Part shown: positions 10,977-21,970 of the stretch, in pieces | Layout: each line of letters starts with the position of its first letter | Position numbering within the stretch: position 1 is the stretch's first letter | NCBI GenBank assembly: GCA_027943335.1 | Contig: BSBK01006752.1 | Span: 535,790-599,789 of the forward strand | Reading direction: 5' to 3' | DNA length: 64,000 nt | Origin: Chamaecyparis obtusa | Lineage: Eukaryota; Streptophyta; Pinopsida; Cupressales; Cupressaceae | Translations under genes and position numbers: made by a program | The notes under the pieces: generated by a model | Database searches by the model: none | What the model was told of the DNA's origin: nothing | What the model saw: the letters and a program-made list of their open reading frames with translations, nothing else

Positions 10977-11541
10977 GCGCGCACGCTCATTTTAGGCTAT
11001 GACATCATTCATAATGTCACAAGGGGTTTTCTTTGCTTTCCCCTTTCAAAATCTCTTGGCTCATTATTTTGATTCTTGGAGCATTCTCATATTTTGGTGA
11101 TTGATCTTGGAACTTTATCTCATTCCTAGCTCATGGTAAAAAAATTTCTTGCACTTCACTTTCTTGGATTGTTTCATTAACTGATTTTCATTCTTTTAAT
11201 ACTTCTAATAGTAATTAAGTAATTTAGTTTCTTTATGCATACATGTATACTTGTCATTTGTGCGTACTCATTTTTAATTTACATAGTTTATTTGACAAAG
11301 GGTGGTGTCTGATGATGTCGTGAGACCCTTTCGCTATGATAGAGTCACAAGCATCTCAATTCGCAGTGATAGCCCCATGGTACATATATTGTTAAAGTTA
11401 TTTGTGTGTATTTTACTATCAAGTATATATAATATGATCAAGTCATGATTATAGGAAGTATTTGTTTGACTTTTGTAGGTCACCCCTAGTTTGAGGGAGG
11501 TAGAATGCCAAGGGTTTTTATTGTTGATGACTCAGCTAACA
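10648..11541 (+). mobile_element. 3' LTR candidate of a decayed retrotransposon
   Basis: About 894 bp beginning TGTTAG after a polypurine tract and ending CTAACA (11536-11541), a perfect 6-bp terminal inverted repeat of TG...CA type. A TATA-like CTATTTAAG lies near 10885, followed by CT-rich sequence. No second LTR or target duplication is visible in the window, so the boundaries are inferred. Alternatively the end could lie further right, near 11730. Confidence 0.4.
10942..10986 (+). repeat. Compound microsatellite (CT)n(CA)n(CG)n
   Basis: An uninterrupted switch from CT to CA to CG dinucleotides, inside the LTR candidate. Confidence 0.95.
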
Positions 11542-11589
11542 TTACTCGGTGGCTTCTCTGCCCATCACCTTCACACTTATCTCTGACTA

Positions 11590-11593
<4 letters not shown>

Positions 11594-11631
<38 letters not shown>
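11594..11631 (+). repeat. (CT)n microsatellite
   Basis: About 19 CT dinucleotides without interruption, just outside the LTR candidate. Confidence 0.95.
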
Positions 11632-11635
<4 letters not shown>

Positions 11636-12020
11636 TGTAATCTTCATACTCTAATCCATTTATACTCGATCTAGAAGTAGTGGAAACGTTCTAGAATATT
11701 CTCCTTAAGTGGTGCTACCAACACTTACATCTCCAATGCATATATTATATTTAATTTTCATTGGTTTATTTTACCTTGTAATCATGCAAAATCATCATAT
11801 TTAAATTTCCAATGCTTTACGAAACAATCTCCTTGAGATCTGTAAAATGTTTTATGCTCAGTATCCAGATTCAATGTATCTACTATGTTGGCATGTGCTA
11901 CTTGGTAATACATTTTGTTCTTCTTGGTAAAATTTATGCTCTCGGTTCAGTAATTGTTGTAACTCGTTAACTTCTCAGTTTTTGGTGCATGCCTTGCCTT
12001 GCTTGGTGCCTATTCCTTAT

Positions 12021-12444
12021 TCCCTTTACCAAAATTGTATTTTCTTTTACCGACTTGATTAACCTTCTTTACCGAATGACTTTGACAATCAGTATGACTT
12101 TAACAAAACTAATGAAAACAAAATAGATCTTTTAAGAGTATTAGTACCTTCCAGTTCCTCTTCTAATGATGTATTTTTTTCTTTTGATATTGTTGAGTCT
12201 TTTAAAAACACTAAAATTCAAATATCTCAAATTCCCTTTACCAAAATTGTATTTTCTTTTACCGACTTGAATAACCTTCTTTACCGAATGACTTTGACAA
12301 TCAGTATGACTTTAACAAAACTAATGAAAACAAAATAGATCTTTTAGGAGCATTAGTACCTTTCAATTCCTCTTCTAATGATGTATTTTATTCTTTTGAT
12401 ATTGTTGAGTCTTGTAAAAACATTGAAATTCAAATATCTCAAGC
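12021..12444 (+). repeat. Tandem duplication of 212 bp
   Basis: 12021-12232 and 12233-12444 are direct copies differing at few positions, e.g. CTTTTAAGAGTATTAG versus CTTTTAGGAGCATTAG. Both contain TCCCTTTACCAAAATTG and CAATCAGTATGACTTTAAC. The second copy runs into the reading frame of the protease remnant downstream. Confidence 0.85.
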
Positions 12445-12448
12445 TATA

Positions 12449-13000
12449 TATCTTAGGATTAACCCTTCAGAATTACATAGGCTTTTTAGATTTGTTAAAC
12501 AAGAATACTTAGTTTCCCCTTTCAATGCTCACTTATTTGATGAATTCCCTCTTGCTATTGAAAACCAAAATTGTTCAAATTCTCTTTTAGAATATCTTGA
12601 TTCTAAGAATTCCTCTGAAAAATGAGAACCATATTTTGTATCCCAATATATATATGGGTATAGGTTGAGGACTTTTGTGATAGACTTGGGATCTTTTGAT
12701 AATGTCATGTCTACTCAAGTAACCAAAACCCTTGTTTAGAAAATTACTTCTTCTCATGGAAGATGTTATTAAATGGATTCTATCTAAGTGCTCTTCCTAG
12801 GTCAAATCAAAGCTGCACAAGTTTCCCTATCCCTATATCCGAAAAATAGATTGAAACTCACAATCTAGGTTGTTGATATTCCTATGAGTTATTGGATGTT
12901 ACTAAGTAGAATCTTTTGTAAAGATACATGTGGGGAAATACAAATGGATTGGTCTTATTCGACTATACAGGCGTAGATTGAAACAAGGTTCACCTAGCAT
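12449..13000 (+). pseudogene. Ty3/gypsy-like aspartic protease remnant
   Basis: One continuous frame with several stops. Near 12670-12720 it reads FVIDLGSFDNVMSTQV, corresponding to the D-S-G protease active site with the Ser and Gly displaced (D-L-G-S). Near 12870-12960 it reads VDIPMSYWMLLSRIFCK followed by a GEIQMDWSYST stretch, typical of the segment after the protease flap in plant gypsy polyproteins. Stops TGA, TAG and TAA break it, so it cannot make protein. Upstream, in the same frame (from about 12330), is an acidic, Ser/Asn-rich segment that may be gag C-terminus. No RT follows. Confidence 0.5.
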
Positions 13001-15621
13001 TGAAACCAAAGGCAAAATTCACAATGTTGAAATTCAATGATCCTAGATCCAAGATATTATATGCACAAAGACTAATCCTATCACTTATATGTTCACTTCT
13101 ACTACTAAAGAAAAATTGACATGGTTAACCCTATGTCATCCAATGAGTAAATTCTTTAGAATTTGGTGGAAGCTAATCATCTTCTGTGTCTAACTTTCTT
13201 GAGATCTATATTGGAAATCTTAGAGGTCTGAATATATTCTTGTTTATATTAATAATTATTATATTATAACATATATAATATATAATTATGAAAATTTAAG
13301 TAACATTACCTACAAATGTAATTTAACTTAATCAATAACATTGTTAAAATTTTCAAATAATATTTAAATATATAATTTTAAAAATAATTATATTTGTTAA
13401 AAATATATTATTATTTATCTACATATGTTAAATCACAATATTATTTTATTTAAATCTTAATATACATATATTTATATATTTAAATAGACAAAAAAAATAG
13501 TATCATATAGACAAAAATTAAAATTAAAAAAATATTTTTAAAACCGATAAAAAAATGTTGATTTAATCTTTTTATTTCCCCGATCAATTTAGTTAAATGT
13601 AAAAAGTTTTTTCATTTAGTTCTAATCCAAGATGAAAACATGTAAAATACAAATTTATGCATGGGTTGTGGCCATGTAGCCATATGCTTTCTATTGAATC
13701 CAATTCCATGGATTATGCTTCCTCTCAACCAAAGATTGAGATTGTAAATACTTTTCCCGGCCTTCCTCCACCATTTCCACCTACATGTAGTTATTCTACA
13801 TCACCATTGTAGAAGTGACACTTAATCCATGCTCACAATCCACACCTCAAAATGCTGAAATGATCTTCAATAGAAAATTCACCAACAAAACCCTCAAATA
13901 AGTCGACCAACATAGAATACACATGATTTAAATAAGTTGGCCACCAAAATACAATTGTGATTATCAGTCCACTATAGAAGATAAAGGGGACCTAAATGTA
14001 TCATAACACATCTTCCTAAGTCACTCCCAATTATTTGCATGTAATAGCTCATCTTCCAAAGTCAACATCAAACACACCATGTAGATAAATAATGTAGTGT
14101 AGAAATAGTCAGCCCAAAACATTATTCAATACAAATAATTCAATGCAAGTCTTCACATGCCATGATAAGACCTATAAAAACATCTTAACTCATGTTGTAA
14201 TGCATGTCTAGACCAAAATAATATGATCCAAACAAAAAACCAACTAAGTTGGCGAGAGACCAACAATAAGCACACTACCAAGACACTTAAAATTACATAT
14301 ACTCTTATAGAGAAAACCAACACCTGAAAACTAAACTAAGACACTACACAAGGAATTTGAACATGTCCTCCAAACTACAAAACTATAACTAACACCACAA
14401 AATAATGTGAAGAGTTCTCTGGACCAATCCTAATAGACAACCACAATGTCAACAAACTATAACTACTAACTATATCAATTGAACTACTAAGGACTTGAGA
14501 ACACAATAGTGTAACATCCATAGAACATAGAAATTATATCCAAAACCACAAGCACACCTCACCAAATGCAGAGCATTCCTTCAACAAACTTCAAATACTC
14601 TTTCCTACATATTCTAGCTTCCAATACTGTAACTGTCCAAAAATAACACATACTCAAGATCATCATTGGAGAACATGTGAACATCTAAACACTTCTTTCA
14701 GACCCCACTCACATTAGGTTGACATCATTGACAATATTAAACTTGTATTGTTAACAAAGGGAAACATCAATAGTTGTAATGTAGAACATGTGATTGAGGA
14801 AAATATTGCCAATTTGTCATGGGGTCACAAGTAATAGTGTTAAGAGATAGATCTTATTAAGTGATCTAGCTATTAAAATCAAGATACCTCATGTAGCCCA
14901 GGTTAGTCTCACTTAAACCATTATCCCATGCAGGGTGTGTGTGATGAAGTTCACACACGTGTGCAAAAACCTATTCCCTTCTTTCCCCACCAACAAGTAA
15001 TGTGCAAATAGTATCATCAAGCTAGCATTGATTGCCAATGTGTGTCAACATCACACCACATCCTTGCATGGAATAAATTTGTGATTATACTACAATATTT
15101 CAAAGCAAATAAAATTATGAGTTATGTCATGTCCTTATGTAAAATTGTGGGTCTAACAAAATTTTCCCTTATTTCTACAAGTCAACATATTTCTCGAATA
15201 TTTTTTAGGAAAGATCTAAGCATAACTAATTTGTTAAATTTTAGATAAGTTTTTTGTGTTTTATTACAAAATTATTTTTTCTTCTCATTGGGGTCTACAA
15301 TAAGGGGAAGAAAGATTTGTGTCACACTTGTAAAATCTCCAATCATGACAAACTGGTTAATGAAGAGATTGGTTCCGTAGTGAATGGATCTATAAAGGAA
15401 GAAATCAAGAGATAATATAACAATATGAATGAACATGTATTGTTAAATATGGAAGTGTTGGTAGAAGTGAAGGTGGAACATTTGAAGAGGATGACTATAC
15501 GAATAGAATATAAATAATTTGGAGAGAAAACAAGTCTCCTAAGAGGAATGCTGATTTTGGGTTTGAATCATGCTTGAAGACAAATTTGTCACTTAAGTAA
15601 TTTTATGGCTATACATTTCAC
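13001..15621. other. Spacer with no recognisable feature
   Basis: Very AT-rich from 13220 to 13560, then A-rich sequence to about 14700. I found no coding domain, inverted repeat of note or LTR boundary. The frame at 15042-15248 has no family signature. Confidence 0.4.
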
Positions 15622-16119
15622 ATGAAAGATCTAGATATAAGAAAGTTCTATGGTAAGGATCCAACCAATTGGATTTTATACATGTGGTATTCTTTGATTT
15701 TCATCATATCACATATCAATAAAAATTTGTTATGACATCCTTATACTTGGTCTTTGGCCAATTCATCTAGCATCATTAGTTATGCAAAGACAAGAAGAAG
15801 AAGAGAAATGATGTCAGATGGTCTATTTTTTAACAAGAACTCACTACACAATATGGTTACAATATCAAGGATAAACTTTATTCAACTTACCAAATCAAAG
15901 CAAGTATGATCAAGGATTATATTAATCAATTTCAAAAATTTAGTTGTAAGAGTTGAGAATGTTATCGAGGTATAATTAAAGGAATTATTCATAGGGGATT
16001 TAAAGGAACACATCAAATATGAGATATACATACTTTTTTCAAGTTTTATATCCCAAGCAATGATTATGGAAAGACACATAGAAGACGGTAAAAGTTCAAA
16101 TTGTGTCACATTTTTATAA
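15622..16119 (+). pseudogene. Ty3/gypsy gag remnant
   Basis: A single frame of about 165 codons broken by three internal stops and ended by TAA at 16117. It starts MKDLDIRKFYGKDPTNWIL, matching the start of the gag capsid-like domain (Lys-Phe-x-Gly-Lys-Asp-Pro-x-x-Trp). The middle reads FIQLTKSKQ and NFKNLVVRVENV, and the end LKELFIGDLKEHIKYEIY followed by QAMIMERHIED: the usual order in plant gypsy gag, where the chain oligomerises to form the particle. No zinc knuckle or protease follows. It is unconnected to the protease remnant at 12.4-13.0 kb, which lies upstream on the same strand. Confidence 0.65.
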
Positions 16120-17277
16120 AGAAAATGACCAATGTTGATCTTATTTTTTAACTTGAACCACTATAAAGTGACATGTGCTTTTAACTTCAAAATGAAGTAA
16201 ACTAAGGAAAAAAGGATTTTTTGGTGCAGTTTATGCTTGTAGTTGATATTTTGTTATCTGGCTCTCTATCTTGATGATGGATCATGAAGTATGATTTGAA
16301 ATGTTGATTCAAAAAATGAAAAAAAATATAGTTAAGATCTATGAGCCTTAGAAATATTAGCATGCACTATGAAAACTTAATGTCTCTAAACTATAATTTT
16401 GTTTCTAATCATTTAAAAAAATGAAATTAAGTAGAAGATAGGTTTTTATATTAAAAATTGGATTTCTTTTTCCAAAATTTTCATATTAATAACTTGAAAC
16501 TTCAATATAAGATTTTTTTCCTCATGTCAATAAATATATAATTTAAATAAATCTTAAAATTTCCCCTTGTCTTAAAACAATGAATACTACAACAATGACC
16601 ACTATGGTTGGTCTATTACATGTTGAAAGTCTAAAACAAAATCTACTGAAAAAATTGTTTCAACGGAGATGTGGAAGATATACTTCCATAAAATTATTGT
16701 ACTTTATTGCTACAATTTTTTTTTTAAAACTAGCAGTTGCATGCTTTTGTATGTGCAACGATGAGTCGATAGAAATTTTGATTTACAAAATAAATTTTAA
16801 AATATCAGTAAAATGACCAAAGAAATGATCAAATACATCATTAGAATAATCTAAAAATATAAAAAAATGACTCTAAAATAATCTAAAACTACGTTAAAAA
16901 ATGACTAAATAATTTGAAACCATATGTAACAATCGAAATTCATATATGAGTGTTGGAAAAGATAAAGGAAAAAGAATATTAAAAACAAGAACCTTTTAGC
17001 ACCATAAATATTAGGAAAGCATCGGCAAAGCTCTTAGGAATTTATTAATTCAAGATGAACAGTAGCAAATTAAGTCTATCCTTCACATGTTATCATCACA
17101 TTTATAGTACATAAAAACTTCTTAAAATAAAAAATACACAAATTTGAAAGCAAAAAAATGAAAGAAATTTAGAAAAAATAGTATTATTTTTATGTCCAGT
17201 CTATATCCTTGTGTGCATGCATGTAAATAACATTTAATTGAGGGTGGCTTCACAAAGATCTGAAAACCTCTGTCTAG
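16120..17277. other. Spacer with no recognisable feature
   Basis: AT-rich sequence; the frame at 16580-16816 has no recognisable domain. Confidence 0.4.
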
Positions 17278-17589
17278 CTACCTAGACTCTGAGTATGAGT
17301 GTGAGATTTGAGTAAGTTGATGTTGCACCTCAATAAATGGCTCAAAGATTACTCTGTTCAACGAGCTGTTGTTGAGTTGAGTAGCCATAGCTTTGACATT
17401 AGAAGTAGAATGATGTACTACACATCTACCCTGCTTTATTTTTTCTCCTAATCTTACATTAAGCTTTTCTCTCACAAATTTTTTATGAAGGCCATCATGT
17501 TGTTTCAATGAAGCAACAACAAGAGTAGCAGTAGAAACAACTGAGGAATCTTTGAGGAGCATGTTGGTAGATAAAAAACTCCTACTCAC
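17278..17589 (-). pseudogene. Ferritin-like N-terminal fragment (transit peptide region)
   Basis: A 103-codon frame. Residues 1-75 are rich in Ser, Val, Lys and Arg with few acids, as in a plastid transit peptide. Residues 76-90 read SLNRVIFEPFIEVQHQL, which resembles the V-F-E-P-F-x-E-V-x-x-x-L block that opens mature plant ferritins, the plastid iron-storage shells. After that the match stops: the frame ends at QISHSYSESR and a stop, and none of the four-helix ferroxidase core is present downstream on the minus strand. It is either a first exon or a truncated pseudogene. The copia element C lies about 650 bp upstream of its start. The identification rests on one short motif, so it is tentative. 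Confidence 0.4.
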
Positions 17590-18234
17590 AAGAAAATATA
17601 GTCATGATTAAAAATCCTCGAGAAAATACAAATACAAATCATTTCATCCATTCAACCATGAGATCAATAATAATCATTCCAAATATTCTTGTAAAGCCTT
17701 ACTAAAACTCATAAATGGTTAATGATTTTGTCTCTAGAAAAGTAATCAAGGGAAAAAAAAACCACCCAAATAACACTCATCATTGCTAGTTGAATAACAT
17801 ACCCACCACTGCTAGTAATTTAGACAACCAATGATAAATACACAAATCTTTGTCGATCGAATTCCAAAGAACACCGATAATAACACATACCTACAATTTT
17901 TAAATGACATAAATAACATAGTCATTTCTTTAAATTCTATTTAAAAAATAAATAAAAAATCTACCTATTGAGAAAAATCAAAGCAAAGATCATATCACTG
18001 GATCAATAGATAGTCCAGTCCCCCTGAAGAAACCAACATTAAAACTAGTAAATCAACACTCAAACTCTCGAACATTAAAACTAGTGTAACAAAATTCAAA
18101 CCGCATTCCTATATTCTTAACCTAAAAGATAAAGCCACTCATATCCACACATGCTTAGACAAATGTACGATATAAATCCAATCAACAAATAGGACAATCC
18201 AAAAGCAAAACAACACAAATAAATCCTTAGGTTG
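17590..18234. other. Left flank of copia element C
   Basis: A-rich sequence with no domain; the ACTAGTAAATCAACACTC-type motif partly repeats near 18040-18080. The element inserted at its right edge. Confidence 0.4.
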
Positions 18235-18239
18235 ATATT
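18235..18239. repeat. Target site duplication ATATT (left)
   Basis: Matches 24409-24413 exactly and abuts the LTR end TGTGAAATTAC. Confidence 0.95.
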
Positions 18240-18994
18240 TGTGAAATTACAATAAACTTTAGTTTGATATTATTATTTTTCTTGATTTTTGTATATGATA
18301 ATCCTTATTCAGACCTGCTGTATATAATTCATCTCAAATACAAAAATACATATCAATATATATATGTCTTTGCACATAGAAGGAGACGTGACTCATAAAT
18401 GAGTCACGTCCCTTCAATACCGATGCCCTTTCATAACAAATTACCTTTACCGATAATCAAATATTAAAGACTGCACTTTACATATATTGTAACTATGATA
18501 TATGTAAAGTGCAGTATCATATGTTTTTGTATTATATAAGCCATGGGTAACATACTGCACGATATACATATTGTAAGATATGTATACCGTGCAGTATGTT
18601 ATATGAATTAACAATCATATAACATATTGCATACGATATCCGATATATATATATATATAACAGTCGGTATGGTGGCCGATATGCATAACAGTCAATATGG
18701 CATCCGATATATATCATAGTCGGTACTTGGTATAGCAGTCGATATTAATTGGTATGTATTATCGTATCAATAATACATATTAACAATATGTATTATTGAT
18801 ATGATAATATCATATCACATCAATAGTGCAGATCGATATATATATAAGGCTTAGTTATATTATTAAATATATATATATATAAGTATATTGATAATATTAG
18901 ATATACATAAATATGTAATATTATCAAGTATATATATATATTAATATAGAATATTAATATAAAATTATCTAATCATAGCTATTCATTGTTAACA
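18240..18994 (-). repeat. 3' LTR of copia element C
   Basis: 755 bp, TGT...ACA ends (plus strand TGTGAAATTAC to CATTGTTAACA). Dense in short palindromes and in TATATATA tracts. All seven differences from the other LTR are transitions. Confidence 0.97.
18385..18410. promoter_or_regulatory. Perfect 12-bp inverted repeat with bZIP-type core (3' LTR)
   Basis: GACGTGACTCAT, AA, then its exact reverse complement. Each arm contains ACGTGAC (ACGT core) and TGACTCA (GCN4/AP-1-like), the classic bZIP dimer targets. It is unchanged in the other LTR. Binding is inferred, not shown. Confidence 0.5.
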
Positions 18995-19007
18995 CTCCCT
19001 CTTAGCT
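18995..19007 (-). other. Polypurine tract of element C
   Basis: On the minus strand this reads GCTAAGAGGGAG and directly precedes the 3' LTR start TGTTAAC. Confidence 0.75.
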
Positions 19008-19051
19008 AGATAAGATAATTTTCACTTTATGTTAGCATCATATTTTCATTT

Positions 19052-19198
19052 GAAATGAGGAATCACCATTCATTGTGACACCTAGTTTCCATATCATAAA
19101 GATATGAGGAATCACCATGCATTGTGACACCTAGTTTCCATATCCTAAAGATATGAGGAATCACCATGCATTGTGACACCTAGTTTCCATATCCTAAA
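19052..19198 (-). repeat. 49-bp minisatellite, 3 copies
   Basis: Units start at 19052 (diverged), 19101 and 19150 with GATATGAGGAATCACCATGC. They lie in the non-coding stretch between the pol stop and the PPT of element C. Confidence 0.9.
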
Positions 19199-19456
19199 GA
19201 TATGAGGAATCAACAACTGATACCTATTTCCATATCACAACGATATGAGGAATCAACAACTGATACCTATTTCCATATCACAACGATATGAGGAATCAAC
19301 AACTGATACCTATTTCCATATCACAACGATATGAGGAATCAACAACTGATACCTATTTCCATATCACAACGATATGAGGAATCAACAACTGATACCTATT
19401 TCCATATCACAACGATATGAGGAATCAACAACTGATACCTATTTTGTATCACAGTA
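19199..19456 (-). repeat. 43-bp minisatellite, 6 copies
   Basis: Units start at 19199, 19242, 19285, 19328, 19371 and 19414 with GATATGAGGAATCAACAACT. The first 15 bases are shared with the adjoining 49-bp units, so one array evolved from the other. Confidence 0.95.
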
Positions 19457-19681
19457 ATAGTGATACAAGGATATATTAAATATAACATTATATCATATTT
19501 TATATAACCTCATTATGGTATGTGCACTAACAGATAATCTGTTTACCATAACAACACCACATTACAAGATCGTCATCTCATAATCAAATACAAGTGTTCA
19601 TTATCTAAGAAGTCGTCACCTCTAGAAATGTCCACAGGATGGATGAGCCCATAAAATAACATTTATATATTATATATAAAA

Positions 19682-20644
19682 TCATATTACAATCATACCA
19701 AGAGTTTTCCTAAAGTGATCAACTTTCACCTTTGGAAGAGCTTTGGTGAGAATATCAGTAGTTTGATTTCCTGTACAAACATATTCCAACTGGAGTACCT
19801 TTCTTTCTGCCATATCACGAACATAGTGATAAGGAATCTCAATGTGCTTTGATCTATCATGAAATACAGGATTTACTGATAACTTGATACAGCTTTGATT
19901 GTCACAGAAGATAGTAGTTGGTGGTAGAGTTTTACCAAATAGTCCACTGAGTAGTTTCCTAAGCCATACTGCTTCTTTAGCTGCCATTGAAGCTGCAATG
20001 TACTCTGCCTCTGTAGAGCTTTGAGCTACTGAAGATTGTTTTCTACTGATCCAAGACACCATAGCTGATCCCAAGCTAAAACAACATCCTGAGGTACTTT
20101 TATGATCAATCACACTTCCAGCCCAATCTAAATTAGTGAACCCATGAAGGTTTAATTCTGTCCTATCATACTTGAGTCCATAGTTTAATGTACCTTGGAG
20201 ATATCTCAATACATGTGTAGCAGCAGTAAAGTGAATTTCTTTGGGATCACACATGAACTGACTTAATGTGTTTATTGAGAAACAAATGTCAGGTCTGGTA
20301 TTCCCTAAGAACATTAGAGATCCTATTAATTGTCTGTATAAAGAGATATCTGCAGAAGGAGATTCTGATGTTGCTTCCTTTAGTTTATGAAAATTTATTT
20401 CCATGGGTGAAGACATGGGTCTACAATTCAACATGCCAAATCTCTTCAAGATATCAAGGGTATATTTGCCTTGATTCAAAATAATACAGTCTGATTTCTG
20501 CCAAACTTCTAGACCAAGAAAGTAGTGTAGAAGACCTAAGTCCTTCATATCAAATTCTTTGGCTAAGTCTTTCTTACATTGTTGAATCAAATAGTCTTCC
20601 CCTGTAATCAGTAAATCATCAACATATAATATGATTATCAACAT
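19682..20644 (-). CDS. Copia pol, C-terminal part: RT palm end and RNase H
   Basis: 320 codons without a stop. The frame opens with LIIILYVDDLLITG, carrying the Y-V-D-D catalytic pair of copia reverse transcriptase, which copies the element RNA in the virus-like particle. The thumb/connection follows (FDMKDLGLLHYFLGLEVW, then the YRQLIGSLMFL-NTRPDICF block). From about residue 170 comes RNase H: NLDWAGS, SSTEAEYIA and FCDNQSCIKL supply the acidic residues. The frame ends after the usual DILTKALPK tail, so the true C-terminus is present. The listed start is internal: a one-base loss in an A run (plus-strand T run 20688-20691) separates it from the upstream part. Confidence 0.93.
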   Translation of the reverse strand: MLIIILYVDDLLITGEDYLIQQCKKDLAKEFDMKDLGLLHYFLGLEVWQKSDCIILNQGKYTLDILKRFGMLNCRPMSSPMEINFHKLKEATSESPSADISLYRQLIGSLMFLGNTRPDICFSINTLSQFMCDPKEIHFTAATHVLRYLQGTLNYGLKYDRTELNLHGFTNLDWAGSVIDHKSTSGCCFSLGSAMVSWISRKQSSVAQSSTEAEYIAASMAAKEAVWLRKLLSGLFGKTLPPTTIFCDNQSCIKLSVNPVFHDRSKHIEIPYHYVRDMAERKVLQLEYVCTGNQTTDILTKALPKVKVDHFRKTLGMIVI

Positions 20645-20655
20645 ATCACCTTTGT

Positions 20656-21966
20656 TTACCTTGAAGTATAGATTTGGATCAACATCATTTTGGAAAATCC
20701 TAACTTTGTTAGATAGCTGTCTATTCTAGCATACCAAGCTCTGGGGGCTTGTTTAAGTCCATATAATGCTTTCTTCAACTTACATACATGTGTTTTAGGA
20801 TCATGAATCTCAAATCCTTCAGGTTGTTCTAAGTATACCTCTTCTTCAATACTTCCATTTAAGAAGGCTGTTTTAACATCCATTTGATGAACTTTCCAAC
20901 CTTTGGCAGCTGCAATGGCTAGAACTGTTCTAATAGATGTGTAACGTGCAACAGGAGCAAATGTTTCTTCATAGTCAATCCCTTCCTTTTGAGAGAAGCC
21001 TCTTGCTACAAATCTTGCTTTGTACTTTTCAATGCTACCATCAGCTGCATGTTTGATTTTGAATAACCATTTAGATGATACCACAGATTTTGATTTTGGT
21101 CTTGGTACAATATCCCACACATCATTCTTTATGATAGATTGATATTCTTCTATCATTGCATCCTTCCATACTTTTTGTTGAATTGCATCAGATACATTTG
21201 TAGGTTCTAAGTTAGAGAGTTCACTCATGAGTGCTGCATAGCTGGATATTATGGAAGGCCTTTTTCTTTCTCTGACTGTTCCTGGACGAGCACCAAGAGT
21301 CTTTCCTTCTTCTATGAGTTTAGTGGCCCAAAGTGGTCTCTTCTTAGGATTTTCTAGTGTGGATAGATTTTCATCATTTTCTTCTTCCTCAGAGTCCTCC
21401 TTTTGAGTTTCCTGTGAAGTGTTTTCTTTTGATGGAACAAAAGTCTCTTGCTCTTGTGAATTTATACTTTTAGAGCAAACTGTACCTTCCTCAAATATTA
21501 CATCTCTACTTAATTCAACAAGGTTCTGCCCAGGTATATAAATACGATATGCTTTTGAGGTTTCACTATATCCTACAAAGATACCTTTCTTCCCAGACGG
21601 TTCTAACTTTGTTCTCTTTTCCTTAGGAACATGAATGTAGACTGGACATCCAAATATTCGAAGATTACTTATATCAGGCCTTGTCCCTGTGAATGCTTCT
21701 TCAGGAGTTTTATTTTCAATGTGTGAGTGTGGACATCTATTTTGTATGTATACGGTTGTATTTGATGCTTCTGCCCAAAGAGAGGTATCAAGGTTTTGAT
21801 CAAGAAGCATTGCTTTGGTGGCCTCAATAATAGTTCTATTCTTTCTTTCAGCTACCCCATTTTGTTGTGGATTATAAGGTACGGTGTACTCCCTCTTAAT
21901 CCCAGCCTCTTTACAAAATTGTTTGAATATTTCAGATGTGTATTCTTTTCCATTGTCTGTTCTCAA
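20656..21966 (-). CDS. Copia pol, middle part: integrase core, C-terminus and RT fingers
   Basis: 436 codons. The start RTDNGKEYTSEIF carries the second integrase Asp (residue 4) and PQQNGVAERKNRTI the catalytic Glu (residue 40). The integrase joins the DNA copy to the host chromosome. An acidic linker near residues 160-205 is followed by RT from about residue 265 (WKDAMIEEYQSI), KARFVARGFSQKEGIDY near 316-332, and QMDVKTAFLNG with the first RT Asp at residue 363; LYGLKQAPRAWY lies at 401-412. After KLGFSK the frame slips: shifting by one base restores DVDPNLYF and joins the next part. Its start is likewise an artefact of an upstream frameshift near 21988. Confidence 0.93.
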   Translation of the reverse strand: MRTDNGKEYTSEIFKQFCKEAGIKREYTVPYNPQQNGVAERKNRTIIEATKAMLLDQNLDTSLWAEASNTTVYIQNRCPHSHIENKTPEEAFTGTRPDISNLRIFGCPVYIHVPKEKRTKLEPSGKKGIFVGYSETSKAYRIYIPGQNLVELSRDVIFEEGTVCSKSINSQEQETFVPSKENTSQETQKEDSEEEENDENLSTLENPKKRPLWATKLIEEGKTLGARPGTVRERKRPSIISSYAALMSELSNLEPTNVSDAIQQKVWKDAMIEEYQSIIKNDVWDIVPRPKSKSVVSSKWLFKIKHAADGSIEKYKARFVARGFSQKEGIDYEETFAPVARYTSIRTVLAIAAAKGWKVHQMDVKTAFLNGSIEEEVYLEQPEGFEIHDPKTHVCKLKKALYGLKQAPRAWYARIDSYLTKLGFSKMMLIQIYTSR

Positions 21967-21970
21967 AATT

